64,000 nucleotides of DNA from Faecalibacter sp. LW9 (GTDB taxonomy: Bacteria; Bacteroidota; Bacteroidia; Flavobacteriales; Weeksellaceae), in assembly GCF_034661295.1 (NCBI RefSeq), contig NZ_CP141062.1:310001-374000 (forward strand). Reading direction: 5' to 3'. Under the pieces are notes generated by a model that saw only the letters and a program-made list of their open reading frames with translations, made no database searches and was not told the DNA's origin. Shown in pieces: positions 8,062 to 17,297 of the stretch; position 1 is the stretch's first letter, and every line of letters begins with the position of its first letter. The translations under genes and the position numbers were made by a program.

Positions 8062-10314
8062 TTATTTCTTAATAATTAATTTTTTAGAAAATTGTTCACC
8101 ATCTGCTTTTACTGTAACGATATAAACCCCATTTGGTAAATGTGATAAGTTTAAGTGATGAGATTTTACATTTTGTTTCGTTGAGTTATAATTCGAAACT
8201 TGTTTTCCTGTCATATCATTTACGTAAACAATAACATTTGTGAAGTTTTTGTTTAACTCGATATTAACTTCTCCACTTGTTGGATTAGGAGAAATTGTTA
8301 CAGCCTCTAATTTATCTAAATCACCAACAGCTAATGGGCTATCAATTGTAAAGTTAACCTTATTTACTGCTAAATAGATGTTATCAATTGGTTGAATCAT
8401 TAAACGAGCATTTGTCGTATTTCCAATTCCATAAGGTACTGTGAATTCATATGTACCATTATTAGGTGTAGATTCTACTAAATTATATTCCCATGTTTGA
8501 CCACCATCTAATGATAATGAAATTTTCACATTATCTGTATTAATTCCATTGGCATCTGTTCCAGCAACATCCCATGTAATTGTTTTCTCTTCACCAGCAG
8601 TCCAAGTTTCTGCCGTTTCTTGTGAAGTTAATTGGAAAGGTCCAACTTCTTTAACGTTAACCACAACATTTTTACGTGCTGTTTGACCACCGATTGGGTT
8701 ATTATCACGTACTAAAAGAGCGAAATTTAATCGACGAGCGACAGCTGGTAAAACTTCCCAATTGAATGGTGAAGGGTTAGTTGTAGCAGTTAATTTATTC
8801 GCTAAGATATTTTGGAAATTAGGGAAATAACGAACACCATCCGATTTTGGAGTTAAAGAACGGAAAGTAGGTCCACCTGTATTCGTAGAAACTGGCGGCT
8901 GTGTTGCAGTTTGATTATCTGTTTGTTCCCAATTATATGTAATTACATCCCCATCTGGATCTACTGCAGTTGCTTCTAATTTGAAGGCTGTTGAATGAGG
9001 AATGTGATAAGAAAGTTTGTCTAATATAATTTCAGGTTCATTATTTCCATTTTCAGTATCAACCGAGCATCTTCCCGCTTGTGAAGTAATGAAAGAATAA
9101 ATATTATTAACACTTACAACTGAAAAATAAGGATCACTGTTGTTTTGTACGTTTGGTGCACAAATTCCGGCGTAAGCCATAATAGTACTTCCACTTCCTG
9201 GTTCTACAGCTGTTGCAGAAGATCTATTACCAGAACATGAATTGTTAAATGTATGTGTAGCTCCAAATTGATGTCCCATTTCATGAGCGACGAAATCAAT
9301 ATAAAATACATCGTTAATTGGTGCACCTAATCCTGTAACCCCACCAGCTTTACTGCTTCCACAAGGACTTCTTAAATATGCAACTCCACCACCACCTGTA
9401 GAGAAAACATGTCCAATATCGTAATTGGCTGATCCGATCACACGGTCTAATACAACTTGGTTTTCACCTAACATGGCCGCGCCACTATAGTTTGTATATT
9501 CGTCTGTCGTAATGAAAATCACTTCGTCATTATTTTCAACCATTTCCATTGTTACTCCGAACTCTTTTTCATAAATCCCATTTACACGAGTCATTGCAAC
9601 ATTCATAGCAGATAATACAGCGGCTTTTTTCTCTTCTTCTGTACCATTACTTAATCCTGCTCTATTGATATGGTATCGAGAATATTCGATAGTTGAAGCT
9701 AATGCTAAACGATATTTTCTCATTTTACCATCAATCACTATTCGATTGTTCTCAACTTCTGTAGGTACTTGATTGATTAAATGTTCTTGATGAATATCAT
9801 CTGTTTCACAGATAAAATCATGTGTATTGTCTACACTTTTTCTATTATAAGTGATATACGTATTTAAATCTTGAGTGTAGGCATCAATGTAAGAAATTTG
9901 ATCTTCTTGATGAATCATAGCACTTAATCCATGGTATGGAGAAATACTAAAACGGATCGTTGATTTCCCGTCTAAAGACTTACCTGCATAGGATTTAATG
10001 GTATTGTATCGCTCTTGTAAACCTGGGGTCATCACTGAAGATTCTTGAACTTCATATTTAATCATTTTCCCTTCTCCATTTGGAATGTTTACCAACTGCG
10101 TAGTATTTACACCTCGATTAGAAATCGCATTTAACTCGTTTGTTAATCCTTCAAAGTCTAAATTAAAAGTTTTATGTTGTTTTGGAACTGAAGTACGTTC
10201 AATTAAATTAGAAGCTTTGAAATTATTGTTTCGGATTTCTTTCCAATAATTCTTTTGAGCAAAAATGGTACTACTACTAAGGAGTAGTGATAAGATAATA
10301 AATTTTGATTTCAT
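8062..10314 (-). CDS. Secreted reprolysin-type zinc metalloprotease with type IX sorting domain
   Basis: A 750-residue exported protease. A signal peptide (residues 1-19, ending IFAQ) is followed by a propeptide of about 190 residues, then an M12B-like catalytic domain with the full zinc motif HExxHxxGxxH at H344, H348 and H354. After it come beta-sandwich regions (PDGDVITYNWEQT, WDVAGTDANGI) of the kind seen in secreted Bacteroidota proteases. The last 85 residues form a type A T9SS sorting domain (ISPNPTSGEVNIEL, LPNGVYIVTV, ending KKLIIKK). It should be exported by Sec, then carried across the outer membrane by the type IX system whose core genes lie at 21-26 kb. Substrate unknown. A lipoprotein gene precedes it with a 5-base gap. 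Confidence 0.9.
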   Translation of the reverse strand: MKSKFIILSLLLSSSTIFAQKNYWKEIRNNNFKASNLIERTSVPKQHKTFNLDFEGLTNELNAISNRGVNTTQLVNIPNGEGKMIKYEVQESSVMTPGLQERYNTIKSYAGKSLDGKSTIRFSISPYHGLSAMIHQEDQISYIDAYTQDLNTYITYNRKSVDNTHDFICETDDIHQEHLINQVPTEVENNRIVIDGKMRKYRLALASTIEYSRYHINRAGLSNGTEEEKKAAVLSAMNVAMTRVNGIYEKEFGVTMEMVENNDEVIFITTDEYTNYSGAAMLGENQVVLDRVIGSANYDIGHVFSTGGGGVAYLRSPCGSSKAGGVTGLGAPINDVFYIDFVAHEMGHQFGATHTFNNSCSGNRSSATAVEPGSGSTIMAYAGICAPNVQNNSDPYFSVVSVNNIYSFITSQAGRCSVDTENGNNEPEIILDKLSYHIPHSTAFKLEATAVDPDGDVITYNWEQTDNQTATQPPVSTNTGGPTFRSLTPKSDGVRYFPNFQNILANKLTATTNPSPFNWEVLPAVARRLNFALLVRDNNPIGGQTARKNVVVNVKEVGPFQLTSQETAETWTAGEEKTITWDVAGTDANGINTDNVKISLSLDGGQTWEYNLVESTPNNGTYEFTVPYGIGNTTNARLMIQPIDNIYLAVNKVNFTIDSPLAVGDLDKLEAVTISPNPTSGEVNIELNKNFTNVIVYVNDMTGKQVSNYNSTKQNVKSHHLNLSHLPNGVYIVTVKADGEQFSKKLIIKK

Positions 10315-10319
10315 AAATT

Positions 10320-10709
10320 CTAATATACTAGTGTTAATAGTTTAATTTCTTTGGGTAATTCAACTAAAATATAATTGATCGATGGATCGTAATCTTCTTT
10401 TAATTGATAAAGTTTTAATTTGTTTTTTTTCACCAATTCCACTTTAGAAGTATCGTATTGGTCTATATTCTCTTTGCAAATAACCGCAATGTTTTTGTCT
10501 GAAAAATCGATAATTTGTAGGGGTTTATTTCGTTGCCCAGGAATTACCAGGCTTTTTTGAAATTCATCGAAATCTTCGAAATTGGTATAGACTTTTACTT
10601 CTTCAGTACATCCATTATGATTATAGGATTGATCAATTACTTCTAAATTCATTTGAGTATAACAACTTGCCAAACTACCAAGGCATAATAATGTGAGTAA
10701 TTTTTTCAT
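10320..10709 (-). CDS. Small lipoprotein, function unknown
   Basis: A 129-residue protein that starts with a lipoprotein signal peptide; the lipobox is LASC, with Cys16 as the lipidated residue. The mature part has no family that I recognise; it is rich in Lys, Asp and Val and probably beta-sheet. It lies directly upstream of the reprolysin-like protease with five bases between, so the two are almost certainly one transcript. A role as protease inhibitor, chaperone or immunity-like partner of that protease is possible but unsupported by any motif. Confidence 0.75.
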   Translation of the reverse strand: MKKLLTLLCLGSLASCYTQMNLEVIDQSYNHNGCTEEVKVYTNFEDFDEFQKSLVIPGQRNKPLQIIDFSDKNIAVICKENIDQYDTSKVELVKKNKLKLYQLKEDYDPSINYILVELPKEIKLLTLVY

Positions 10710-10774
10710 TCCTATTTGCGGTTTAAATATTTTTAAATGTAATCAATTTTTTTAGGGAATAAAATTTATTTATA

Positions 10775-10806
10775 TAAAAAATGCGAACCTATAAGGTTCG
10801 CATTGA
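10775..10806 (-). terminator. Terminator of the secG operon
   Basis: AATGCGAACCT pairs with AGGTTCGCATT around a three-base loop; on the minus strand a T tract follows. Confidence 0.85.
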
Positions 10807-10826
10807 TTAAGTTATATTCATATTTT

Positions 10827-11177
10827 TTATTTTGTAGCTTCTTGCGCTGGTGCTGAAGGGGATGTTGTATTTCCTGTAGGTACAGCAGTATTTCCTGTAG
10901 GAATTTCAGTTTTTGGCTGAGGTTTAATTTTGATTGCATTTGGGTTCTCTTGTAAAATATTTGCTCCAATAACTAATAAAATTACTACTGCAAATAATCC
11001 CCATGTTGTACGGTCTAAGAAATTATTTGTACGTTGAACTCCAAACATCTGGCTTCCACCACTACCACCAAAGCTTGATGATAATCCGCCACCTTTAGGG
11101 TTTTGTGATAAAATAACTAACGTTAATAAAACACATAAAATCATGATAACAACCATGAAAAATTGAAATGTTCCCAT
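10827..11177 (-). CDS. secG: Preprotein translocase subunit SecG
   Basis: A 116-residue inner-membrane subunit of the SecYEG channel, which assists SecA-driven export. It has two membrane segments (residues 5-24 and about 52-72) joined by the Gly/Ser-rich family loop QNPKGGGLSSSFGG, followed by FLDRTTW just before the second helix. The Pro/Thr/Ala-rich tail is usual in Flavobacteriia. It is the last gene of the leftward sigma-54 activator, lptE, TPR, secG block and starts one base after the TPR gene stops. Confidence 0.93.
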   Translation of the reverse strand: MGTFQFFMVVIMILCVLLTLVILSQNPKGGGLSSSFGGSGGSQMFGVQRTNNFLDRTTWGLFAVVILLVIGANILQENPNAIKIKPQPKTEIPTGNTAVPTGNTTSPSAPAQEATK

Positions 11178-11178
11178 T

Positions 11179-12912
11179 TTATTTAGAGTTTTTTAAATTT
11201 TCTATTTCTTTAATTTGATTTGCAAATAAACTATTTTTTTCCGGATATTTCAAAATTAATATCTTATAAGCTTTTATTGCTTTTTCGTATTGTTTCTGTT
11301 CAATGTAGATTTGAGCCAATGTTTCTGTCATTAAATCAGAGAAATCAGTATTCTTTATTTCTCGGGCATCCACTTTACCTTCTGGAATCTCTTGCTTTTT
11401 TAAAGGTTTAATCTTTGGATTTTTCTCTAAAAAATCATCAATAATTTGAAACTTATGTTCTTTCTCTGTTTGTGCTTCCATTGAATTGGTTGAAGGCAAT
11501 TTTAACCAATCATTAAACGAAAACGAATGCATATCTGTATCAACATTTTTATTCTCTGAAGGAGTTATATTTTCTGTCGAAATGCAATCATTCGATGTTA
11601 TTTTAACGGCTTCATCTTCTTTTTCAACAACCTTTTCTATTGTTCGCTCTATTTCTTCTTTTTCAAGCTCATGGATGGGGTGATCTATTTCAGTATCTTC
11701 ATCCACGATCTGATCAGTTAATGTAGATAGCGAATGATTTTCCGGAATCGTATACTCAACGGTTTGATAGCCTCCTTTTACCTCATCCATTGGATTTAAA
11801 ATTTGAAAAGGAGCAATAGATGACACTTTTTCACCATCGCTAAAATCAGTTATTACATTTTCTTTTGAACGATTAATTAAATCCACTTGCTCAATAACCG
11901 GTTGATGCTCTTCAATCATGGGCTCGATTTCCTTGGTTTCTTCCAACGCTTTAACGATAATGGAATCTTTTTCTAACACTTCTTGAGCAATTTCTAAAGA
12001 ATTTTCAATCGATGAAGTATGAGTTTTCACTTCAGGTAAATCGAATTCTACCAATCCAATTTCCTCCGTAATCATGGATTGTTCTTGAAGTTTAAAATCT
12101 TCAAGAATAGATTCTATGGTTGGCTCAATTATGATATGATCAGAAAAATCATCTGAAGGATGAATGTTTTCGTGCTCCTTAATTTCATTTGTTAAAACAG
12201 TTTCATTGCTAGCACTCATTGCGTTAATATCGTCATCATGTACAGATTTCAAATTCTCATGGTTGTAATTCGACGAATCCTCAGTTATGTTTTCTGATGT
12301 TTCAGCTTGAATCGTTAAAGACTCTTCTTTAACATCCTCAAACGATGTTAAATTGATGTTCGTTTCTGAAAGAATATCTTTTGTAAGATTTATCTCGTCA
12401 GAAGATTCAATAGTTTCGATGCTGTCGTCATCAGTCTCTGTAGAAAGTAATTCGACTTGAGAAATTTCTTCTTTCAATTCTGAATCTTCAATTTCTAAAT
12501 CATGGGATGACGTAACAAAATCTTCTGTTTCATTAGAAGGCGTATTCAAATCCATTTCATCGATGATAACATCATTGGAATCCGAAAGATTAGAATCATT
12601 CTCGACTTCTGAATCATTCTCATTATTTGATGCGATGACATCAACAACTTTCGCATCTTTCAGAAAGTTTGAAAAATTAACGTTAAACTCGGGATGCAAT
12701 AATGTATACAATTGTTTTCTATCGTTATTGAAAACTGATGTTAACTGTAATTCGTTTTCGTAATCGGTATGGGATGACTTTTTAAGTGCTAATAATTTTA
12801 AAGCACGTAATGAATAGAAATAGGGATATTTTTCAATTTCAGTATTTAATAAATCAAGGTCGCTTAGCTCAACCTCTTGAGGATTATTAATAAGATATTC
12901 TATTCTTGCCAT
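11179..12912 (-). CDS. Acidic protein with C-terminal tetratricopeptide repeat
   Basis: About 577 residues. The N-terminal 90 residues are helical (SDLDLLNTEIEKYPYFYSLR); the middle, about residues 95-480, is very rich in Glu, Asp, Ser and Thr and probably disordered; the C-terminal 60 residues form a tetratricopeptide unit (TLAQIYIEQKQYEKAIKAYK). The same arrangement next to secG is common in Flavobacteriia, but the function is not known. I prefer the ATG at 12912 over an upstream TTG at 12918, because a consensus -7 box covers the TTG. Its position among lptE and secG suggests a link to envelope biogenesis, which is inference only. Confidence 0.8.
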   Translation of the reverse strand: MARIEYLINNPQEVELSDLDLLNTEIEKYPYFYSLRALKLLALKKSSHTDYENELQLTSVFNNDRKQLYTLLHPEFNVNFSNFLKDAKVVDVIASNNENDSEVENDSNLSDSNDVIIDEMDLNTPSNETEDFVTSSHDLEIEDSELKEEISQVELLSTETDDDSIETIESSDEINLTKDILSETNINLTSFEDVKEESLTIQAETSENITEDSSNYNHENLKSVHDDDINAMSASNETVLTNEIKEHENIHPSDDFSDHIIIEPTIESILEDFKLQEQSMITEEIGLVEFDLPEVKTHTSSIENSLEIAQEVLEKDSIIVKALEETKEIEPMIEEHQPVIEQVDLINRSKENVITDFSDGEKVSSIAPFQILNPMDEVKGGYQTVEYTIPENHSLSTLTDQIVDEDTEIDHPIHELEKEEIERTIEKVVEKEDEAVKITSNDCISTENITPSENKNVDTDMHSFSFNDWLKLPSTNSMEAQTEKEHKFQIIDDFLEKNPKIKPLKKQEIPEGKVDAREIKNTDFSDLMTETLAQIYIEQKQYEKAIKAYKILILKYPEKNSLFANQIKEIENLKNSK

Positions 12913-12915
12913 GCT

Positions 12916-12923
12916 CAAATATA
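12916..12923 (-). promoter_or_regulatory. -7 element (TATATTTG) directly before the TPR gene start
   Basis: On the minus strand TATATTTG ends only three bases before the ATG at 12912. If used, transcription would begin at or within a few bases of the start codon, giving a leaderless or nearly leaderless mRNA, and would give the TPR-secG pair a promoter independent of lptE. Confidence 0.45.
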
Positions 12924-12933
12924 TTGTAAATTT

Positions 12934-13455
12934 TTACCAATCCATTGCAACAGCTGCAAAAACTTGATCACGAATAATATCAATAATATTCGGAACAATA
13001 GATGATTCTACATCCGATAACATTAACGTTCCATCAAAGTTTTCATAAGCAGTAAATGTACGATCGAAACTTTTTGTTTCATCTACATTGTTAATGTAAC
13101 GAACACGAACATTTATCGTTAAACGGTTTTCTGCAGCAATATCATTTCCTTGAATCGACATAGGTACTACATCATATCCTGTAATTTCACCTTCAATAAC
13201 CAAGTCGGCATCTTCCGTTCCTGTTAAATTTAATTTTGTACGGTTTCGAAAGGCATCTTGTAACGTTAAATTCAATTCTTGACTTAACGATGGATTAATT
13301 AAAGGTGCGTTATTTGGGAATGGTGAAATATAAATGGTTTTCCATTCGGGTAAAATCGATGAACCCGACAAACTATAATTTCCGGACATCGATCCACAAC
13401 CTGAAAGGGTGAAAATGGTGAAAATCGAAACGATGATATAGGTAATATAACGCAT
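12934..13455 (-). CDS. lptE: LPS-assembly lipoprotein LptE family
   Basis: A 173-residue outer-membrane lipoprotein. The signal peptide ends in a lipobox LSGC with Cys20 lipidated. The body matches the Bacteroidota LptE-like pattern: YSLSGSSI, a KTIYISPFPNNAPL strand, a conserved SQELNLTLQDAFRNRT helix, then EGEITGYDVVPMSIQ. In the Lpt system LptE plugs the LptD barrel that inserts lipopolysaccharide into the outer leaflet. It starts two bases after the sigma-54 activator ends, so the two are co-transcribed. Sequence similarity to proteobacterial LptE is low, as usual. Confidence 0.88.
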   Translation of the reverse strand: MRYITYIIVSIFTIFTLSGCGSMSGNYSLSGSSILPEWKTIYISPFPNNAPLINPSLSQELNLTLQDAFRNRTKLNLTGTEDADLVIEGEITGYDVVPMSIQGNDIAAENRLTINVRVRYINNVDETKSFDRTFTAYENFDGTLMLSDVESSIVPNIIDIIRDQVFAAVAMDW

Positions 13456-13457
13456 GT

Positions 13458-14717
13458 TTATAAATGATATTGTTTAATTTTTCGGTACAATGTACGTTCA
13501 GAAATGCCTAGTTCGTCTGCAGCTAATTTTCTTTTTCCACGATGCTTTTCTAATGCCAATTTAATCATTTCTTTCTCATTATCTTGTAATGAAAGCGATT
13601 CTGGTTCTTCAATTGGACTTACATCATAAATATCATCCGAATAATCGTAAGCGGGCTGAGCAAAATTTTGAGGTGCTGTTTCTGGTCGGAAGATATTTAC
13701 ACTTGGTAATGTTGTGGCATCATCCGTTGCATCTTCACGGTAAACACGTTGAATTAGTTCTTGTGTATTCCCGTTAAATTCATTAACATCTTTATTTTTG
13801 ATCAAATCCAATGTCAAGGCACGTAAATCATTCAAATCTTTTTTCATATCCAAAAGAACTTTGAACAATAATTCACGTTCCATAAAATCAGATTTGCCCC
13901 CTTCAGAAGATTTGGTTACCGTAGGCATCATATTATTTAAAGGAAGTAATTGCATGATTTTTTCAATTGAAATCACACGGTCTTTCTCTACCACAGATAC
14001 TTGTTCAGCAAAGTTTCTTAACTGACGAATATTTCCTGGCCAAGGATAATTGGCAATGTAATTTGCAGCCTCTGGCGAAAGTTCGATGTGTGGCATTCTG
14101 TATTTAGAAGCAAAATCCGAGGCGAATTTTCTAAATAACAAATTGATATCTTCCTTTCGTTCACGTAAAGGAGGTAAATCAACTTGTACCGTATTTAAAC
14201 GGTAGTATAAATCCTCACGGAATTTTCCTTTTTCTACTGCTTCTTTTAATTTTACATTGGTTGCAGCAACGACACGAACATTTGTTTTTTGAACATCGGA
14301 AGAACCAACTTTCATGAATTCTCCTGATTCTAAAATACGTAATAAACGGACTTGTGTGGATAATGGGAGTTCTCCAACTTCGTCTAAGAAAATGGTTCCT
14401 CCATCTGCCACTTCAAAATAGCCTTTACGCGTTTGTGTAGCTCCGGTAAAAGCACCTTTTTCGTGTCCGAATAATTCCGAATCGATCGTCCCCTCTGGGA
14501 TAGCACCACAGTTGACTGCAATGTAAGCATTGTGTTTACGGTGTGATTGGTTGTGAATGATTTTTGGAATAAATTCTTTTCCAACACCACTTTCTCCAAT
14601 AACTAACACAGATATATCGGTAGGAGCAACCTGAATCGCCTTTTCTAAAGCGCGATTCAAGTTGATGTTATTTCCTATTATTCCAAATCGTTGTTTAATG
14701 GTTTGTAAAGAATCCAT
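13458..14717 (-). CDS. Sigma-54-interacting AAA+ transcriptional activator without receiver domain
   Basis: A 419-residue bacterial enhancer-binding protein. The AAA+ domain fills the N-terminal 240 residues, with Walker A GESGVGKE at 41-48, the sigma-54 contact motif GAFTGA at 88-93 and Walker B TIFLDEVGELP. There is no response-regulator or GAF domain in front, so activity must be set by expression level or by partner proteins. The C-terminal 45 residues form a Fis-type helix-turn-helix (ALEKHRGKRKLAADELGIS), which binds upstream activating sites. It heads lptE, the TPR gene and secG, an arrangement common in Flavobacteriia. Target promoters are not evident in this window. Confidence 0.92.
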   Translation of the reverse strand: MDSLQTIKQRFGIIGNNINLNRALEKAIQVAPTDISVLVIGESGVGKEFIPKIIHNQSHRKHNAYIAVNCGAIPEGTIDSELFGHEKGAFTGATQTRKGYFEVADGGTIFLDEVGELPLSTQVRLLRILESGEFMKVGSSDVQKTNVRVVAATNVKLKEAVEKGKFREDLYYRLNTVQVDLPPLRERKEDINLLFRKFASDFASKYRMPHIELSPEAANYIANYPWPGNIRQLRNFAEQVSVVEKDRVISIEKIMQLLPLNNMMPTVTKSSEGGKSDFMERELLFKVLLDMKKDLNDLRALTLDLIKNKDVNEFNGNTQELIQRVYREDATDDATTLPSVNIFRPETAPQNFAQPAYDYSDDIYDVSPIEEPESLSLQDNEKEMIKLALEKHRGKRKLAADELGISERTLYRKIKQYHL

Positions 14718-14791
14718 AGTATAAGTTTTGAGTTAGAAGATGAATAAGATTGAAGTTAATTTAAAATTAAAATCAATTGAGTGTTCAAATT

Positions 14792-16237
14792 TTACTCAAC
14801 GATCATTTCACCAATTAACGTAGCTGTTGTACAAGAATTTGCTTTTACATTTACAAAATCTCCTACTTTAGTTCCTTCAACTTTAGGGAAAACTAAAACA
14901 GCATTTTGTGAGTTACGTCCGTACCAGAAATTTTCATCACGTTTTGAATTACCTTCAATTAAAACTTCATGAACTTTTCCCACGTAAGAATTCATACGAA
15001 TGGCAGAATGTTTTTGTTGTAATTCGATAATTTCTTGCAAACGACGTTTTTTATCTTCTGGAGCTACATCATCTGGCATTTTTTTGTGTGCAGGAGTCCC
15101 TGGACGCTCAGAGTATGCGAACATGTATCCAAAATCGTATTGCACATATTCCATTAATGATAATGTGTCTTGGTGTTCTTCTTCAGTTTCTCCACAGAAT
15201 CCAGCAATCATATCGTGAGATAAGGCACAATCTGGAACAATACGACGAATTTTATCGATTAATTCAAAGTATTCTTCACGTGTGTGCTGACGGTTCATAC
15301 GCTCTAAAACAGTTGTAGAACCTGATTGAACTGGTAAGTGAATGTATTTACAGATATTTTTGTGTTTTGCCATCATCTCTAATACATTATCATGCATGTC
15401 TTGAGGATTAGAAGTTGAGAAACGAATACGAATTCCTGGGAATTGTGTCGCTACCATATCTAATAATTGACCGAAATCGACAGCAGTTGCTTTTTGAATT
15501 TCAGACGCATTTTTAAATTCTTTTTTTGGTCCTCCACCATACCATAAGTACGAATCGACGTTTTGACCTAATAACGTAATTTCTTTGTATCCTGCTTCTG
15601 CTAATTCTCTACACTCGTTTAAAATAGAATGTGGGTCACGAGAACGTTCACGTCCACGTGTAAAAGGAACTACACAGAATGTGCACATGTTATCACATCC
15701 ACGCGTAATCGTTACGAATGCTGTTACACCATTACCTCCTAAACGAACAGGAGAAATTTCAGCATATGTTTCTTCTTTCGATAATTGGACGTTGATGGCA
15801 TCACGACCGTCTTCTACTTCGTTTAATAAATTCGGTAAATCACGGTAAGCGTCTGGACCAACAACAATATCAACTAAATGTTCTTCTTCTAAGAATTTAT
15901 GTTTTAAACGTTCAGCCATACAACCTAATACACCAATTTTCATTGATGGACGTTGTTTTTTAATGGCATTTAGAGTTCCTAAACGTTTACGTACAGTTTG
16001 TTCAGCTTTTTCACGAATCGAACAAGTGTTTAATAAAATTAAATCGGCTTCATCTACCTTTTGAGTGGTTTGATAACCTTCTTGACTTAAAATAGAAGCT
16101 ACGATTTCACTGTCCGAGAAATTCATCTGGCAACCGTATGATTCTAAGAATAATTTCTTCGTTGCATTTCCCGTTGGTAAAGTCAATAATGCTTCCCCTT
16201 GTCTTGCTTCGTCTATATGTTTTTCTTCTGTATGCAT
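14792..16237 (-). CDS. miaB: tRNA-2-methylthio-N6-dimethylallyladenosine synthase MiaB
   Basis: A 481-residue radical-SAM methylthiotransferase that adds a methylthio group to i6A37 in tRNAs reading UNN codons. It has the three expected parts: an N-terminal MTTase domain with its own iron-sulfur cysteines ([34 protein letters not shown]), the radical-SAM domain with the CX3CX2C motif CDNMCTFC and the GQNVDSY segment, and a C-terminal TRAM domain (residues 410-480). MiaB rather than MtaB or RimO is indicated by the [13 protein letters not shown] motif. A -7 box lies just upstream. Confidence 0.96.
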   Translation of the reverse strand: MHTEEKHIDEARQGEALLTLPTGNATKKLFLESYGCQMNFSDSEIVASILSQEGYQTTQKVDEADLILLNTCSIREKAEQTVRKRLGTLNAIKKQRPSMKIGVLGCMAERLKHKFLEEEHLVDIVVGPDAYRDLPNLLNEVEDGRDAINVQLSKEETYAEISPVRLGGNGVTAFVTITRGCDNMCTFCVVPFTRGRERSRDPHSILNECRELAEAGYKEITLLGQNVDSYLWYGGGPKKEFKNASEIQKATAVDFGQLLDMVATQFPGIRIRFSTSNPQDMHDNVLEMMAKHKNICKYIHLPVQSGSTTVLERMNRQHTREEYFELIDKIRRIVPDCALSHDMIAGFCGETEEEHQDTLSLMEYVQYDFGYMFAYSERPGTPAHKKMPDDVAPEDKKRRLQEIIELQQKHSAIRMNSYVGKVHEVLIEGNSKRDENFWYGRNSQNAVLVFPKVEGTKVGDFVNVKANSCTTATLIGEMIVE

Positions 16238-16260
16238 TCTTTACTAATTCATTGATTCGG

Positions 16261-16268
16261 CAAAAGTA
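16261..16268 (-). promoter_or_regulatory. Candidate -7 element (TACTTTTG) for miaB
   Basis: Minus-strand TACTTTTG lies 23 bases before the miaB ATG. No -33 TTG at the usual spacing was seen. Confidence 0.4.
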
Positions 16269-16358
16269 CAAAATCATTGTGACATATTGGCAGTAAAATT
16301 TTCTTTTGCATTTTCTTAACAAATTTGTAGATTTATCAAAATAATCAATCTTAAAGTT

Positions 16359-17204
16359 ATGAATGTTAACACTGAAAATAGAATTGCAAATCTTTTAAAT
16401 TCAGGATTTAAAGTGCAATTGAACAATGTGTTCGGAGGTTTGTCGCATATATTGAAAGGAATATTTGGTTATGCGTTTTTAGCAATCATTATTTATTCTA
16501 TCGCCTCCTATATCATTAGTTTGTTGGTCGGAATGATATTTCCAGTTCCTTCCATCGATTCGGATGAAATTGAAGTCATTATGGAAGCTGGGAATAGAGA
16601 AGAAATTATGGAATATTATTCTGAAACTTTTTCTAACCCAAACTTTGGAATTTCAACATTTGCAACTAATTTGATTTCTGCTTTTCTTTATCCTATTATA
16701 TATAGTATATACGTTATGGCATATAAATATGATCATATGCAGAAAGTAAGTTTCGATGATATTTTTATACACTATAAAAATGGTAAATTCTTAAACTTAT
16801 TTTTAATCACAATCATTCTTCAGATTTTAACAAGCATCGGTTTTGTTCTTTGTATAGTACCAGGTTTTATTTTATCTTCAATGTGGTTATTATCTGTTCC
16901 GTTGATCATTTTTGCTGATGCTGATGTCAAAGAAGCTTTAGATAAAAGTATGAAATTAGCATTTAAAGATTTTGGATCATTTTTATTGCTATTTTTAAGC
17001 TTTATCGGAATTGGAATTGTGTGTGCAATTTTCGGTATAGTCTTATGTTGTGTTGGATTATTGTTTACAATGCCTTTGTTCTATGTGATTGTAGTGGTTT
17101 TAATGTATTCATTTTATAAAGAAGTAGTTGGTTTTGGTGAAAATGATCAAAAACCAGCAGCACCAATCACAGATATTTATAAAGATAATCCATATATGAA
17201 TTAA
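16359..17204 (+). CDS. Multi-pass membrane protein, function unknown
   Basis: A 281-residue inner-membrane protein with about six hydrophobic segments, at residues 30-60, 105-125, 145-170, 170-190, 205-235 and 235-260. The C-terminal tail is short and polar (NDQKPAAPITDIYKDNPY). It resembles the broad group of uncharacterised membrane proteins with paired helices and amphipathic segments (DADVKEALDKSMKLAFKDFG between helices), but I cannot name a function. It lies between the divergent miaB and topA and is followed by a weak hairpin, so it is probably transcribed on its own. Confidence 0.75.
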   Translation: MNVNTENRIANLLNSGFKVQLNNVFGGLSHILKGIFGYAFLAIIIYSIASYIISLLVGMIFPVPSIDSDEIEVIMEAGNREEIMEYYSETFSNPNFGISTFATNLISAFLYPIIYSIYVMAYKYDHMQKVSFDDIFIHYKNGKFLNLFLITIILQILTSIGFVLCIVPGFILSSMWLLSVPLIIFADADVKEALDKSMKLAFKDFGSFLLLFLSFIGIGIVCAIFGIVLCCVGLLFTMPLFYVIVVVLMYSFYKEVVGFGENDQKPAAPITDIYKDNPYMN

Positions 17205-17243
17205 TCAATTAAGTATAAAAATAGAGCAGTCCTAAAATGATTT

Positions 17244-17276
17244 TTTGGCTGCTTCATTTTTTTGTATTTAATTTTG
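17244..17276 (+). promoter_or_regulatory. Bacteroidota-type promoter of topA
   Basis: TTTG (17244-17247), a 21-base spacer and TAATTTTG (17269-17276) match the -33/-7 consensus; the topA ATG is 21 bases further. A weak hairpin (AGCAGTCC with GGCTGCT, 17225-17252), probably the terminator of the membrane-protein gene, overlaps the -33 box. Confidence 0.6.
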
Positions 17277-17297
17277 CAAAAATTTTAAGCTGATAAT

